A DNA stretch of 64,000 nucleotides. Origin: Synechococcus sp. PCC 6312 (GTDB lineage Bacteria > Cyanobacteriota > Cyanobacteriia > Thermosynechococcales > Thermosynechococcaceae). This document shows positions 53,150 to 62,385 of the stretch, piece after piece. The notes under the pieces are model-generated. The model saw nothing but the letters and a program-made list of their open reading frames with translations. It was not told the origin of the DNA and searched no databases. Each line of letters begins with the position of its first letter. Within the stretch, counting starts at the first letter, position 1. The position numbers and the translations under genes were made by a program. Location: assembly GCF_000316685.1 (NCBI RefSeq), contig NC_019680.1:1799501-1863500 (forward strand), read 5' to 3'.

Positions 53150-53340
53150 CTATTCCTTTTCTGATTCTGTGATGGCTTTCTGGGTGAGTTCTTTAAGGAT
53201 TAGGCATTTTGTAGCTTGGAGATATTTTCTTGCCACTTGATTTCAGTCTCTATGTCCTCAAGCCGTTGCTTGGCGAGTTCAAAAGTTTAAAGTCAAGTTT
53301 TTGGCTCATCGCGATCACGGGGTTCCGATGCGGCAGCCAT
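53150..53340 (-). pseudogene. Possible decayed small gene
   Basis: In the ~390-bp gap before the phosphomutase gene, minus-strand frames show coding-like pieces in different phases: an ATG at 53340 reading MAAASEPRDRDEPKT, then FELAKQRLEDIETEIKWQ to SKLQNA, then LKELTQKAITESEKE. Two frameshifts would join them. I cannot name the family. The rest of the gap (53001-53149) shows nothing recognisable. Confidence 0.35.
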
Positions 53341-53389
53341 AATCCGGTATTTTGGAAGGGCGGATATTCACAATAGGCTAGGGTCAACC

Positions 53390-54850
53390 ATGTTTTGGCA
53401 AGGGATTACCAGCAGCAGTCCAATCAAATTTGGGACTGATGGGTGGCGGGGAGTTATTGGCGCAGAGTTTACCTTTGAGCGGCTAATTCGGGCTGCCCAG
53501 GCCGCGGCCTTAGTCCTTAATACCACCTATGGCCCGTCCACCCACAGTCAGCAGATTATTGTTGGCTATGATCGGCGGTTCCTTGCAGAAGAATTTGCCC
53601 AGGCCGTGGCGGAAACGCTGAAAGACTTGGGGTTTGATGTTCTCTTGGCGAATCAATTTGCCCCCACGCCGGCCTTTAGTTGGGCCGTTAAACAACACAA
53701 GGCGTTGGGTGCGCTCGTGATTACGGCCAGCCATAACCCTGGCATCTACTCCGGTCTGAAAGTGAAAGGGGCCTTTGCTGGTTCTGTGCCGCCGGAAGTG
53801 ACCGAAAAAATTGAGGAGGAATTAACTCGCCCCCATCTCCATGTCCAGGCCCGCACCGGCAGCATGACACCATTTGACCCTTGGCCGAGTTATTGCCAGG
53901 CCTTGCAGCAAAAAGTTGATTTACCTGCGATTCAAACTGCCATAAAAACCCACCACCTGACGGTTTGGGCCGATGTGATGCACGGATCCGCAGCGGGAGG
54001 TTTAGGGCGTATTTTGGGACAACCCATTCATGAACTTAATAGCGGCCGAGATCCCCTCTTTAGTGGTGGCGCACCGGAACCGATTGGGAAATATCTCCAG
54101 GCCAGTTGTGCCAGAATTCGCCAGGCCGCCCAGGAAACCCAGGGGAAAACCGTTGGCTTGGTTTTTGACGGTGATGCGGATCGGATTGCGGCCATTGATG
54201 CCCAAGGAAATTTATTAACCGCCCAACAGTTAATCCCAATTTTGATTGATCACTTAACGGTGCAGCATGGCTATCGGGGCGAGGTGATTAAATCCATCAG
54301 TAGTTCTGATTTGATTCCCAAGGTGGTAGCCTTACATGGTCTCAGCCTCTATGAAACCCCGATTGGCTTTAAGTACATTGGTGATCGGATGCTCATGGGT
54401 GGAGATGTCCTTTTAGGAGGGGAAGAGTCCGGCGGCATCGGCTATGGCAACCATACTCCTGAACGGGATGCGCTGTTGTCGGCACTCTATGTTTTGGAGG
54501 CAGTAGTTAAGTCGGGCCTGGATTTAGCGGCTTACTATCAGTCTCTCCAAGTTAAAACCGGGTTTACATCCTACTACGACCGAATTGATCTTCATCTGCC
54601 CAATCTAGCAGCCAAAGACAACCTCCAGCATCTTCTAGAAACGAATCCGCCCCAAACTGTTCTCGAAACTCCCGTTGAAAAATTACAAACCATTGATGGC
54701 TTTAAGTTCCATTTAGGGGATCACGGTTGGCTATTGATTCGCTTTAGTGGTACCGAGCCGTTATTACGCCTTTACTGCGAAAGTATTTCCCCAGAGCGGG
54801 TGCAAGCCACCTTGAATTGGGCCAAGGCCTGGGCAGAAACCATCAGTTAG
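53390..54850 (+). CDS. Phosphoglucomutase/phosphomannomutase
   Basis: The 486-aa alpha-D-phosphohexomutase starts with SPIKFGTDGWRGVIGAEFT. The catalytic serine motif is TASHNPGIYSGLK, the metal loop is DGDADR, the sugar-binding loop is GGEESGG, and the phosphate-binding loop is RFSGTEPLLRLY. It interconverts glucose- or mannose-1-P and -6-P for glycogen and polysaccharide synthesis; sequence alone does not settle the preferred sugar. Confidence 0.92.
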   Translation: MFWQGITSSSPIKFGTDGWRGVIGAEFTFERLIRAAQAAALVLNTTYGPSTHSQQIIVGYDRRFLAEEFAQAVAETLKDLGFDVLLANQFAPTPAFSWAVKQHKALGALVITASHNPGIYSGLKVKGAFAGSVPPEVTEKIEEELTRPHLHVQARTGSMTPFDPWPSYCQALQQKVDLPAIQTAIKTHHLTVWADVMHGSAAGGLGRILGQPIHELNSGRDPLFSGGAPEPIGKYLQASCARIRQAAQETQGKTVGLVFDGDADRIAAIDAQGNLLTAQQLIPILIDHLTVQHGYRGEVIKSISSSDLIPKVVALHGLSLYETPIGFKYIGDRMLMGGDVLLGGEESGGIGYGNHTPERDALLSALYVLEAVVKSGLDLAAYYQSLQVKTGFTSYYDRIDLHLPNLAAKDNLQHLLETNPPQTVLETPVEKLQTIDGFKFHLGDHGWLLIRFSGTEPLLRLYCESISPERVQATLNWAKAWAETIS

Positions 54851-54991
54851 GGGACTAAAACTTGCCGGAATGTTGCTAATTATTAAGTTTCATGCAGACT
54901 TGACCAATCTGGTAGTATTTGGACACAATTGAAAGCAGTTGATTTTTTGGGTCTTAGGACCTGGCACGTTAGTTTACCTGGGCAATTGGGC

Positions 54992-55201
54992 ATGGAAACG
55001 CTGGAGTTTGTCATTTATCCGGATGGGCGAGTTGTGGAGCGGGTGACGGGAGTTTCTGGCTCGTCTTGCGCGGAAGTGACGGCGGCCATCGAAGCAGAAT
55101 TGGGCTGTGTCATCAGTCAGCAACCCACCTCGGACTATTTTGCCTCCACCTTGACCCAACGCCAAGAAACTCCGGCGCAAGTTAGTTTCAGTGAGTGGTA
55201 G
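54992..55201 (+). CDS. DUF2997 protein
   Basis: The ATG at 54992 gives METLEFVIYPDGRVVERVTGVSGSSCAEVTAAIE, the DUF2997 core, about 69 aa. An upstream in-frame start at 54929 looks unrelated. It is the first gene of a conserved cyanobacterial trio with ycf35 and a ferredoxin, so a role with that ferredoxin is inferred. No biochemical function is known to me. Confidence 0.85.
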   Translation: METLEFVIYPDGRVVERVTGVSGSSCAEVTAAIEAELGCVISQQPTSDYFASTLTQRQETPAQVSFSEW

Positions 55202-55258
55202 TTCTGCTGAATGCTCTTAGTCTGTTCATACATCTATCTTTTACCCTTGGGAAAAATC

Positions 55259-55645
55259 ATGTCTCACTTCAGTCAAATCAAAACCCAAATTCGCAGTCTC
55301 CCCGCCCTCAAGTCGGCTTTGAATGATTTAGAACTCACTTGGAAGCCCGGCCCACAACCCCTGCAAGGCTACCAAGGGCAAACCCAAACTGCTGATGTGG
55401 TCATTCCCCAAGATAATGGCTATGGCATTGGCTTTCGCTGGAATGGAACAGAGTATGAACTGGTGGCAGATTTAGAACTTTGGAACCAGGCCTGGAGTGT
55501 TGAACGGTTTTTAGATAAAGTCAATCAACGTTACGCCTACCATGCCGTGCTCCAATCAGCCCAGGCCCAGGGTTTTGCTGTTACAGAAGAACAACAACAA
55601 AATGATGGCAGTTTGCGGTTAGTGGTTCAACGTTGGCGGGGTTAG
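55259..55645 (+). CDS. ycf35: Ycf35/DUF1257 protein
   Basis: The start at ATGTCTCACTTCAG (MSHFSQIKTQIRSLPALKSAL) gives about 128 aa. The family motifs GFRWNGTEYELVADLELW and VNQRYAYHAVLQSAQAQGF are present. Ycf35 is encoded in cyanobacteria and some plastids. Its function is unclear. It sits between DUF2997 and a ferredoxin gene, 5 bp from the latter, so the three are probably cotranscribed. Confidence 0.9.
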   Translation: MSHFSQIKTQIRSLPALKSALNDLELTWKPGPQPLQGYQGQTQTADVVIPQDNGYGIGFRWNGTEYELVADLELWNQAWSVERFLDKVNQRYAYHAVLQSAQAQGFAVTEEQQQNDGSLRLVVQRWRG

Positions 55646-55650
55646 GCTCT

Positions 55651-55992
55651 ATGGAGCGGTCGGGCCTGGAACCGGAACTGGGCGGCCTGGTACGGCAGAA
55701 AGGGGTGTATGTGGATGAGGTCACTTGCATTGGCTGTAAACACTGCGCCCATGTGGCCCGAAATACTTTTTTTATTGAGCCAAACTACGGTCGTTCTCGG
55801 GTTGTCCGTCAAGATGGCGATAGTGAAGACCTGATCCAAGAAGCGATTGATACCTGCCCGGTAGATTGTATTCATTGGGTTGATTACACCAAGCTTAAAA
55901 CTCTGGAAGCCGAGCGTGAAACCTTAATCATTCCTTTGCCTGGGTTTCCGATAGACCGGGCTACAATCCGCCGCAAAAAACGCCCCGCCTAG
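55651..55992 (+). CDS. Ferredoxin of the ycf35 cluster (4Fe-4S type)
   Basis: The ATG at 55651 gives ~113 aa. Cluster ligands are C-x2-C-x2-C in CIGCKHCAHVA and the fourth Cys in TCPVDCIHW (two Cys in CPVDC), enough for one [4Fe-4S] cluster. YGRSRVVRQDGDSEDLIQEAIDTCP is typical of the cyanobacterial family also found near DnaJ-like proteins. It probably carries electrons for an unidentified partner. It is separated from ycf35 by only 5 bp. Confidence 0.9.
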   Translation: MERSGLEPELGGLVRQKGVYVDEVTCIGCKHCAHVARNTFFIEPNYGRSRVVRQDGDSEDLIQEAIDTCPVDCIHWVDYTKLKTLEAERETLIIPLPGFPIDRATIRRKKRPA

Positions 55993-55994
55993 GT

Positions 55995-57524
55995 TTAATA
56001 TGCTCCTTGTTGAAACAGGACAATCCGCAGCGTTTCCACCAGAATTTCTAAATCTAGGTTAAACGACCAGTTATCAATGTAATAAAGGTCAAGGCGGGCG
56101 GCTTCGTCAAAGTGCCCAATTTTAGAGCGACCCGAAATTTGCCATAGTCCCGTAATTCCCGGTAAGACATGGTGGCGAATATGATGCCAAGAATTAAACC
56201 GTTGCACATCGCGCACAGGCAGGGGCCTGGGGCCAACTAAACTCATTTGACCGAGCAAAATATTAAATAACTGGGGCAACTCATCAATACTGGTACGTCT
56301 TAACCAACGGCCGAAGGGGGTAATCCGGGGATCATCCTTAATCTTAAATAAAATCCCATCACAGGACTCATTTGCCGTTTCTAGTTCCGCTTGGCGGTGG
56401 TGAGCATTGCAATCCATGGTGCGGAATTTCCACATCTGAAAGACTCGCCCTCGCAACCCAACCCGTTCTTGGCAAAAAAATATTGGGCCGGGGGAGGTTA
56501 TCCTAATGCCGACTGCCACAACAATAAGTACCGGCGCAAGCAGTACCACTCCCAATAATGCTCCAACCACATCCAGGCCCCGTTTGAGGCGATATTCCAG
56601 GCCATTGAGATAGGTCACTTCTGCCCGGAGTGTGGGTAACGCCGCAAAAATTTCGGGAACACCGCGCCGATACAAAATCTCCAAACTGGAGGGGACTAAG
56701 CGCAAATGAATTCCCCGTTGGCGCAGTTGCCAGTAGAGGGTGGAGGCTAAATCTGTTGGGGGTAAATTTGCCGCTAAGACCTCTTGGGGACTGGACTGGA
56801 GAATGGCCTGCCAGGTTTCTGGGGTATAGGCAGCGTTGGCCTGGGCCGTACCGACAATTGCATAATGGGATTGCTTTTCTAGGGTATGCAGCAATAGTTC
56901 TAACCGTTCTGGTGGGGCAATTAAAAAAACCCGCACTTGTTGTTGATGCGCCCGCAGTTGGGTCACCAAAGTTGCCAAAAGCCGCAAGCCAATGACCAGT
57001 ATGACACTGCCAATCCAGGCCATGAAAAATAACGACCGTGGCATATCCAAAGTGGGGTCATAGCAATAACTAATCACTAGGGACAAAATGTAGCCTAAAC
57101 TAACTAACTGCCCGGCCCGGAGATAGTTTTTCCAGTCCCGGCGCGGATGATACAGCCCACCCATGGCCAAAATCAGTAAAATGCCCAGGGCAAAGCCCCA
57201 GAATAAACTTGGCAGCCCAAACCACTCCCACCAAACTAATTCCGGAGGGATTGGGGAATATAAGCGATTAAATTTCAAGCCAATTTTCCAGGCCCCGACT
57301 AAAGCCACTAAGTCGCAACTCAACAGCAATAAGGTTTGATAGCCCTGTGGGGAAAAAAGCCAGGATAACCGTACAGGTTGGGGGGCCCGGATATCACGCT
57401 CTCCCGATCCGGAAACCAGTTTTTTGGCCAGGCCTGGAAACACATTGCCTCCCATGTTCTCCCTAGTTCTACTATTCCGCAAAAGCGAGAGGAACTTACC
57501 ACCCGGCCTGGGGGAATTGCTCAA
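55995..57524 (-). CDS. Exopolysaccharide-priming undecaprenyl-phosphate sugar transferase
   Basis: The 509-aa protein has about four N-terminal membrane helices, a Rossmann-like middle domain (VRVFLIAPPERLELLLHTLEKQ) and a C-terminal polyprenyl-phosphate sugar-1-phosphate transferase domain. In that domain KRGLDVVGALLGVVLLAP, PGPIFFCQERVGLRGRVFQMWKFRTM and RRTSIDELPQLFNILLGQMSLVGPRP are the hallmarks. It starts capsule or exopolysaccharide repeat synthesis at the cytoplasmic membrane. It is convergent with the ferredoxin gene (2-bp gap). Confidence 0.92.
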   Translation of the reverse strand: MSNSPRPGGKFLSLLRNSRTRENMGGNVFPGLAKKLVSGSGERDIRAPQPVRLSWLFSPQGYQTLLLLSCDLVALVGAWKIGLKFNRLYSPIPPELVWWEWFGLPSLFWGFALGILLILAMGGLYHPRRDWKNYLRAGQLVSLGYILSLVISYCYDPTLDMPRSLFFMAWIGSVILVIGLRLLATLVTQLRAHQQQVRVFLIAPPERLELLLHTLEKQSHYAIVGTAQANAAYTPETWQAILQSSPQEVLAANLPPTDLASTLYWQLRQRGIHLRLVPSSLEILYRRGVPEIFAALPTLRAEVTYLNGLEYRLKRGLDVVGALLGVVLLAPVLIVVAVGIRITSPGPIFFCQERVGLRGRVFQMWKFRTMDCNAHHRQAELETANESCDGILFKIKDDPRITPFGRWLRRTSIDELPQLFNILLGQMSLVGPRPLPVRDVQRFNSWHHIRHHVLPGITGLWQISGRSKIGHFDEAARLDLYYIDNWSFNLDLEILVETLRIVLFQQGAY

Positions 57525-57657
57525 TCTACCCCTGAGTTAGAGTTGTCAAGAGTTACCCCTATAAACTGCCTGTGTAACGCTATAGTCAAGATCCATGCCT
57601 TAAATCCAGTCAAACTCTCTAATTTCTATCCAACCCTAATTTCTATTTAAGTAGACT

Positions 57658-58404
57658 ATGCTCCTCCATCTTTCCACCTGGCCCGAAGTTGAAACCTACT
57701 TACAAACCTCCACAGGGATCATTTTGCCCATTGGTTCAACGGAACAACACGGCCCCACGGGGTTAATTGGCACGGATGCGATTTGTGCAGAACTGATTGC
57801 CAAGGGAGTCGGGGAGGAAACCAAGGCCCTTGTTGCCCCAACCCTTAACGTCGGCATGGCCCTGCATCACATGGAATTTCCCGGCAGTATCAGCTTACGA
57901 CCGAGTACCTTAATTTTGGTGATTCGCGATTATTTAGTCGGCTTAGTCCGCGCCGGTTTTACAAAATTCTTTTTTATCAATGGTCATGGGGGAAATATTG
58001 CCACGCTCAAGGCTGCTTTTGCGGAAACCTATGCCACAGTTGCAGATCTAGGGCTGCCCCAGGCCAACGTGGTTCAATGTTATTTAGCCAACTGGTTCAT
58101 GGTTGGGGCTGTCATCAAACGAGCTAGGGAATTATATGGCGATCAAGAAGGTTCCCATGCTACTCCCAGCGAAGTTGCAGTCACTCAATTTGCCTATCCC
58201 GCTGCGATCAAACAGGCTCCTTTAACTACCCCAGTTAATCGAGATCATGTCATCTATGGAGCCGCAGATTTTCGCCAACGCTACCCCGATGGACGGATGG
58301 GTTCCAATCCCGGCCTGGCCACCCCGGAACATGGGCAAGAACTCTATGAACTGGCCGTCACTGAACTGAGTAAGAGCTATCGACAATTTTTAGCGGCTCA
58401 GTGA
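57658..58404 (+). CDS. Creatininase-family amidohydrolase
   Basis: The 248-aa protein has the metal-binding motifs [10 protein letters not shown] (Glu, His), GTDAICAE (Asp), FINGHGGN and EGSHATPSE (Glu). The family includes creatininase, mycofactocin peptidase MftE and the formamide hydrolase ArfB of riboflavin/F420 pathways. The member's substrate is unknown. The start at ATGCTCCTCCATC follows a ~130-bp gap. psbI is 64 bp downstream. Confidence 0.85.
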   Translation: MLLHLSTWPEVETYLQTSTGIILPIGSTEQHGPTGLIGTDAICAELIAKGVGEETKALVAPTLNVGMALHHMEFPGSISLRPSTLILVIRDYLVGLVRAGFTKFFFINGHGGNIATLKAAFAETYATVADLGLPQANVVQCYLANWFMVGAVIKRARELYGDQEGSHATPSEVAVTQFAYPAAIKQAPLTTPVNRDHVIYGAADFRQRYPDGRMGSNPGLATPEHGQELYELAVTELSKSYRQFLAAQ

Positions 58405-58468
58405 TGGGGGTAGGGTTTTCCGATATGATGATCCTGATGCTGCCGTTGAGAAACATTCAACTGATATT

Positions 58469-58585
58469 ATGGAAACTCTCAAAATTACCGTTTATATTGT
58501 CGTTAGTTTTTTCGTCCTGCTGTTCGTTTTTGGGTTTCTCTCTAGTGACCCCTCTCGGAACCCGAAGCGCAAAGATCTAGACTAG
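58469..58585 (+). CDS. psbI: Photosystem II protein PsbI
   Basis: The 38-aa frame [20 protein letters not shown], then [18 protein letters not shown], is the canonical PsbI sequence with one membrane helix. PsbI binds D1 early in PSII assembly and stabilises the reaction centre. The ATG follows AACTGATATT. The gene is monocistronic by position; a short imperfect hairpin (CTCAAGGG/CCCTGAG) follows at 58591-58615. Confidence 0.97.
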   Translation: METLKITVYIVVSFFVLLFVFGFLSSDPSRNPKRKDLD

Positions 58586-58652
58586 ACAAGCTCAAGGGGG
58601 AGGCTGCACCCTGAGAAGAGCACCCTAGCGGTTGTTTTTAATTGGCCGGATT

Positions 58653-60710
58653 ATGCCTGTTCTCCCCCCCCTATTTCTCTCTCTGCCCCCCCAACCTTTA
58701 CCCCCTCCAACCACTCTTCCTAAACCGGCTGAACTGACCGATCTCAGCGGAGAATCGGAGGCAGCACTTTTAGGGCCTGGAGTTAATCTGGCAAAAACAA
58801 ACGCCCCAAATGCGCCATCTCCGACCCAAGTTCGCTTTGTTGTGGCCTCCCCCATCCCGTGGCAAAAGCCGACTCGAGTTGACCTAGCCCAAGTTGAAAT
58901 TACAGTTCCTACCCCTGGCAATCCAGAATCCCCGCCGCCCCAGGCTAATCAAAGTAGTACTGAACCCCTGGAAACCCTGGCAGATCGGCAAGAATACGAT
59001 ACCCTGCGCCAGTTTTTTAATGCCATTGGTGATGTCTTTATCCGCTTTCGGGAAGCCGAACTAACCGCCGACCGGGTCCAAACCGACTTAAACGAAAACA
59101 TCTTAGTAGCGGAGGGCAATGTTGTCCTCACGCGCGGGGATCAAGTGATTCGGGGGGATCGCTTAGAGTACAACCTGATTTTGGATCGGGGTGTTGTTAC
59201 CCAGGCCAGCGGGGCAATCAATATCCAAAAAACTGATCAGTTTACGAGTCCCAGAGCGGCAACGCCTAATCTTCCGGGATTACCCACCTTGCCTAGCTTC
59301 CAGTCTGCCAACAATCCCGTAAATCCCGAAGGACAGTCTAATATTGATCGGCTGTTGTTCGTAGCAGATCGCTTGGAATTTGATGGGCGGCGATGGTATG
59401 CCAGTAATTTGCGGCTGACCAATGACCCCTTTGCTCCGCCTGAACTGGAATTTCGAGCCAGAGAAGCAACCCTGGAACCCATTTCTCCCCAAAATAGCCG
59501 TTTAATTGCCCGCCAAGGCCGGTTGGTGTTCGATCAATCCTTCGCGATTCCAATTCCGCGAGAGGAATATATTTTAGGTGAACAGCAGGAAATTCTCCCC
59601 TTTCAAGCTGGTTATGACAGCACCGATCGGGGTGGGTTTTACTTGTCAAAGGCATTTAGCCTTGTCCGCAATAGTTCCACCAGTTTAATCCTGTCTCCTG
59701 AGTTCTATCTACAACGGTCGATTAATAGTAATTTCGATCTGGGCCAAACGGACATCTATGGGGCAACCCTCCAAGTTAGACACGGGTTTACGCCCATGAC
59801 TCGGTTGATCGGCTATGGTCTAATTACGAACTTGGATCCCAATGCCTGGCCAACCACTGCCCGCGGGAATTTACTTCTTCAACAAAGCTTTGCATCTGGC
59901 TATGTCTTGAATACCCAAGGGATTTTTCGGGAGCGGCTGATCAATGGTTCCTTAGGAGAGCAGGATTTACAGAGCAGTTTAGGGGGGGTGTTCATTTCCC
60001 CAAATATTACCTTGGGGCAAACGGGGATTAACCTGAGCTACCAGGCCGGGGGACAGTACATTACCGCCAATAGTGATCAACCCAGTTTAGGACCCCAACC
60101 AGGCCTGGGGCGTTTGCAAGGGGTAGTCAACCTCTATCGAGAATTTCGGCTCTGGCAAGGTCAGACACTTCCACCCACCCGTGAAGAAGGCCTACGCTAC
60201 AGTCCCGCCCCCTTACAGCCCTATTTCTCCATTTACTTCACTGGGCAAGCTGTGGGTACTTATTACACCAGTGGCAATACACAACCCGCTTTACAGGGGG
60301 GTGGAGGCTTTCGAGGACAGTTAGGTCATTTAAGGCGTAATTGGTTTGACTATACAGGCTTTGACGTGGGTTACAGTCAGACCTTTAGTAGTGGTGGCTC
60401 TCCCTTTTTGTTTGACCGGATTGCCGACTTTAGTGTGCTCAACGTAGGGGCGCGGCAACAACTCTATGGGCCTGTCCTTGCGGGTGTCACCTCACAATTA
60501 AATGTCGGCACAGGTAACTTTTTTAACACGAATTTTTTCCTCGAGTACAGTCGTCGCACCTATGGGTTGTTTATTCGCTATAACGTGGATCTGGGCGTGG
60601 CGGGGATCGCCTTTCGGATTAATGGTTTCAACTGGCAGGGCAACACCAATCCCTTTAGCAGTCCAAATATCGGTGTGGTTCAGGATGGGGTGATTCGCCC
60701 GGATCGCTAA
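58653..60710 (+). CDS. DUF3769 LptD-like outer-membrane protein
   Basis: The start is taken at ATGCCTGTTCTCCC; an upstream ATG adds seven residues. The ~685-aa protein has a Pro-rich N-terminus. An OstA/LptA-like beta-jellyroll follows (REAELTADRVQTDLNENILVAEGNVVLTRGDQVIRGDRLEYN), then a long beta-barrel with aromatic strands ending in VIRPDR. Cyanobacterial DUF3769 proteins are regarded as LptD counterparts that insert lipopolysaccharide into the outer membrane. No classical signal peptide is obvious, so the true start may differ. Confidence 0.82.
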   Translation: MPVLPPLFLSLPPQPLPPPTTLPKPAELTDLSGESEAALLGPGVNLAKTNAPNAPSPTQVRFVVASPIPWQKPTRVDLAQVEITVPTPGNPESPPPQANQSSTEPLETLADRQEYDTLRQFFNAIGDVFIRFREAELTADRVQTDLNENILVAEGNVVLTRGDQVIRGDRLEYNLILDRGVVTQASGAINIQKTDQFTSPRAATPNLPGLPTLPSFQSANNPVNPEGQSNIDRLLFVADRLEFDGRRWYASNLRLTNDPFAPPELEFRAREATLEPISPQNSRLIARQGRLVFDQSFAIPIPREEYILGEQQEILPFQAGYDSTDRGGFYLSKAFSLVRNSSTSLILSPEFYLQRSINSNFDLGQTDIYGATLQVRHGFTPMTRLIGYGLITNLDPNAWPTTARGNLLLQQSFASGYVLNTQGIFRERLINGSLGEQDLQSSLGGVFISPNITLGQTGINLSYQAGGQYITANSDQPSLGPQPGLGRLQGVVNLYREFRLWQGQTLPPTREEGLRYSPAPLQPYFSIYFTGQAVGTYYTSGNTQPALQGGGGFRGQLGHLRRNWFDYTGFDVGYSQTFSSGGSPFLFDRIADFSVLNVGARQQLYGPVLAGVTSQLNVGTGNFFNTNFFLEYSRRTYGLFIRYNVDLGVAGIAFRINGFNWQGNTNPFSSPNIGVVQDGVIRPDR

Positions 60711-60860
60711 AAATATAAAACAATTGACTTTTCAAAGACCTAACATTGAACGGTTGAACTATGGATAGAGTATGATTAGCAGTCTGAGAAGTTGGGTTTA
60801 ACTTGGCCAGCGTCTTACTTCAAATTTTATTTTACTATGGTTATTGCGAGACCTTCAATT

Positions 60861-61190
60861 ATGATCCCCGGAGAGCTTTTGTCCGAGTCAGGCGAACTTT
60901 TACTCAATGCAGGTCGGCCCACCATAGTGCTTCCTGTGTCCAACTCGGGTGATCGCCCGATTCAAGTCGGCTCCCATTTTCACTTTTATGAAGTCAATCG
61001 CAGCCTGGAGTTTGATCGTGACCAGGCCTGGGGGATGCGCTTAGATATTCCGGCGGGGACAGCGGTTAGGTTTGAACCAGGAGATACCAAAACCGTACAA
61101 CTCGTGGCAATAGGCGGTAAACGGGAGATTTATGGCTTCAATGGCCAGGTGTCTGGAGCCTTGGATGCTCCCAAAGAGGTAACCAGCTAA
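60861..61190 (+). CDS. ureB: Urease beta subunit
   Basis: The ATG at 60861 gives [13 protein letters not shown], the standard UreB opening; in-frame ATGs at 60792 and 60837 would add 23 or 8 residues. The 109-aa protein has [34 protein letters not shown]-like and [30 protein letters not shown], all typical. UreB is a structural subunit of the nickel enzyme. UreA and UreC are not adjacent, so urease genes are dispersed. Confidence 0.93.
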   Translation: MIPGELLSESGELLLNAGRPTIVLPVSNSGDRPIQVGSHFHFYEVNRSLEFDRDQAWGMRLDIPAGTAVRFEPGDTKTVQLVAIGGKREIYGFNGQVSGALDAPKEVTS

Positions 61191-61209
61191 CTTTAGGTCT
61201 CCTAGGGGA

Positions 61210-62232
61210 TCAACTGGGTTTAAACGTATCGTATAGTTCAACAATATCCAATGTTTTGTTACACCTAGGGTCTAAACCAGCAAGGGCCTTACACAAATCA
61301 ACCCCAAAAAAATGTCCAATCGAGGAAATTGGACTGGGCCGTGGATTTAGCTCAATAAAATAATATTTATTATTATCGAAAATAAAATCAATATCAAACA
61401 ATCCTGTAAATTTTAGCTCCCCTAGCAGTTTTCTTGTGGATGCTTCAGCTTCCTGAGCCTCAATATGTTTAACTCTTATGGCATGACCTGTATCATTAAT
61501 TTCTACCTTCTTACAAGTAAATATAGCTTTTATTTCCCCATCAAAGGCAACCCCAGTCGTCACAGCCCCAGTACCTGGCAAAAACTCTTCAATAAATGTT
61601 TCATCAGCATCTAGCAGCCAAGTTGTATTTCTGCCTAGCAGTTCACGGGCTAACTTTTTGATGATTGATGGTTTACAGAAGTTACGGTTTTTTAAGCCAT
61701 TTTTCAATTCTTTCTCATTGGCACAGATGAGAACGCCATCACCACCATGACCAACTGCTTTTTTCAAGACAACTGGAAAATTAACAGCATTCAACTCATT
61801 TAACTTAAATTTCTTTGGCATATTTATATTCAGTTTTTCCACGACCCTATTGATATATACCTTGCTGTAGGTAATCCCGTCAGTGACCGTCTCTCCCAAA
61901 GAGTCTCGGAGCAAATGCCGATTGGGAAAAGTTTCTCCATCTAGACGATATACTCGTTGCATCAGAGCCACTGCTAATTCATCTCCAGGAATTATAAAGT
62001 CGATTTTGAAATAATCTATTGCCTTATCTAAATCTCTTTTAGTTGTATCTATAAACTTGCGCCCTGGCTTTAAGAAACTTAGTAGCCTATATCCTTGTAC
62101 GGCACTACTGCTTAAAACTGATGCCCCGACTGGACTCAGTACAAAAACCTTGAAGCCTGCAGCTAATAAACTATTGGGAAGCCTATATAAGCCCACATAT
62201 CTATCTGTGCAAAATATTAATATTTTCTTCAC
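61210..62232 (-). CDS. AT-rich ATP-grasp protein, probably acquired
   Basis: The 340-aa protein has an N-terminal Rossmann-like part (ILIFCTDRYVGLYRLPNSLLAAGFKVFVLSP) and an ATP-grasp fold. In it PVVLKKAVGHGGDGVLIC binds the nucleotide and FDIDFIFDNNKYYFIELNPRPSPISS supplies the metal-binding Asp and E-x-N. It resembles carbamoyl-phosphate-synthetase-like ligases; the substrate is unknown. Codon use is far more A/T-rich than neighbours and the CCAGGCC motif is absent, suggesting horizontal transfer. It is convergent with ureB. Confidence 0.8.
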   Translation of the reverse strand: MKKILIFCTDRYVGLYRLPNSLLAAGFKVFVLSPVGASVLSSSAVQGYRLLSFLKPGRKFIDTTKRDLDKAIDYFKIDFIIPGDELAVALMQRVYRLDGETFPNRHLLRDSLGETVTDGITYSKVYINRVVEKLNINMPKKFKLNELNAVNFPVVLKKAVGHGGDGVLICANEKELKNGLKNRNFCKPSIIKKLARELLGRNTTWLLDADETFIEEFLPGTGAVTTGVAFDGEIKAIFTCKKVEINDTGHAIRVKHIEAQEAEASTRKLLGELKFTGLFDIDFIFDNNKYYFIELNPRPSPISSIGHFFGVDLCKALAGLDPRCNKTLDIVELYDTFKPS

Positions 62233-62385
62233 AATAAGATTACATCAGCAACTTTACAAAGGTTGGTAGAACACTTTTAATTGGACATCCATAATGAATA
62301 AAAAACTTTTTCGGAGATTGACAGCCTCAAAGATTCGGTGACAAATCGGACAACGCTCACGTCTGTCTCATGCGATAAAAATAGA

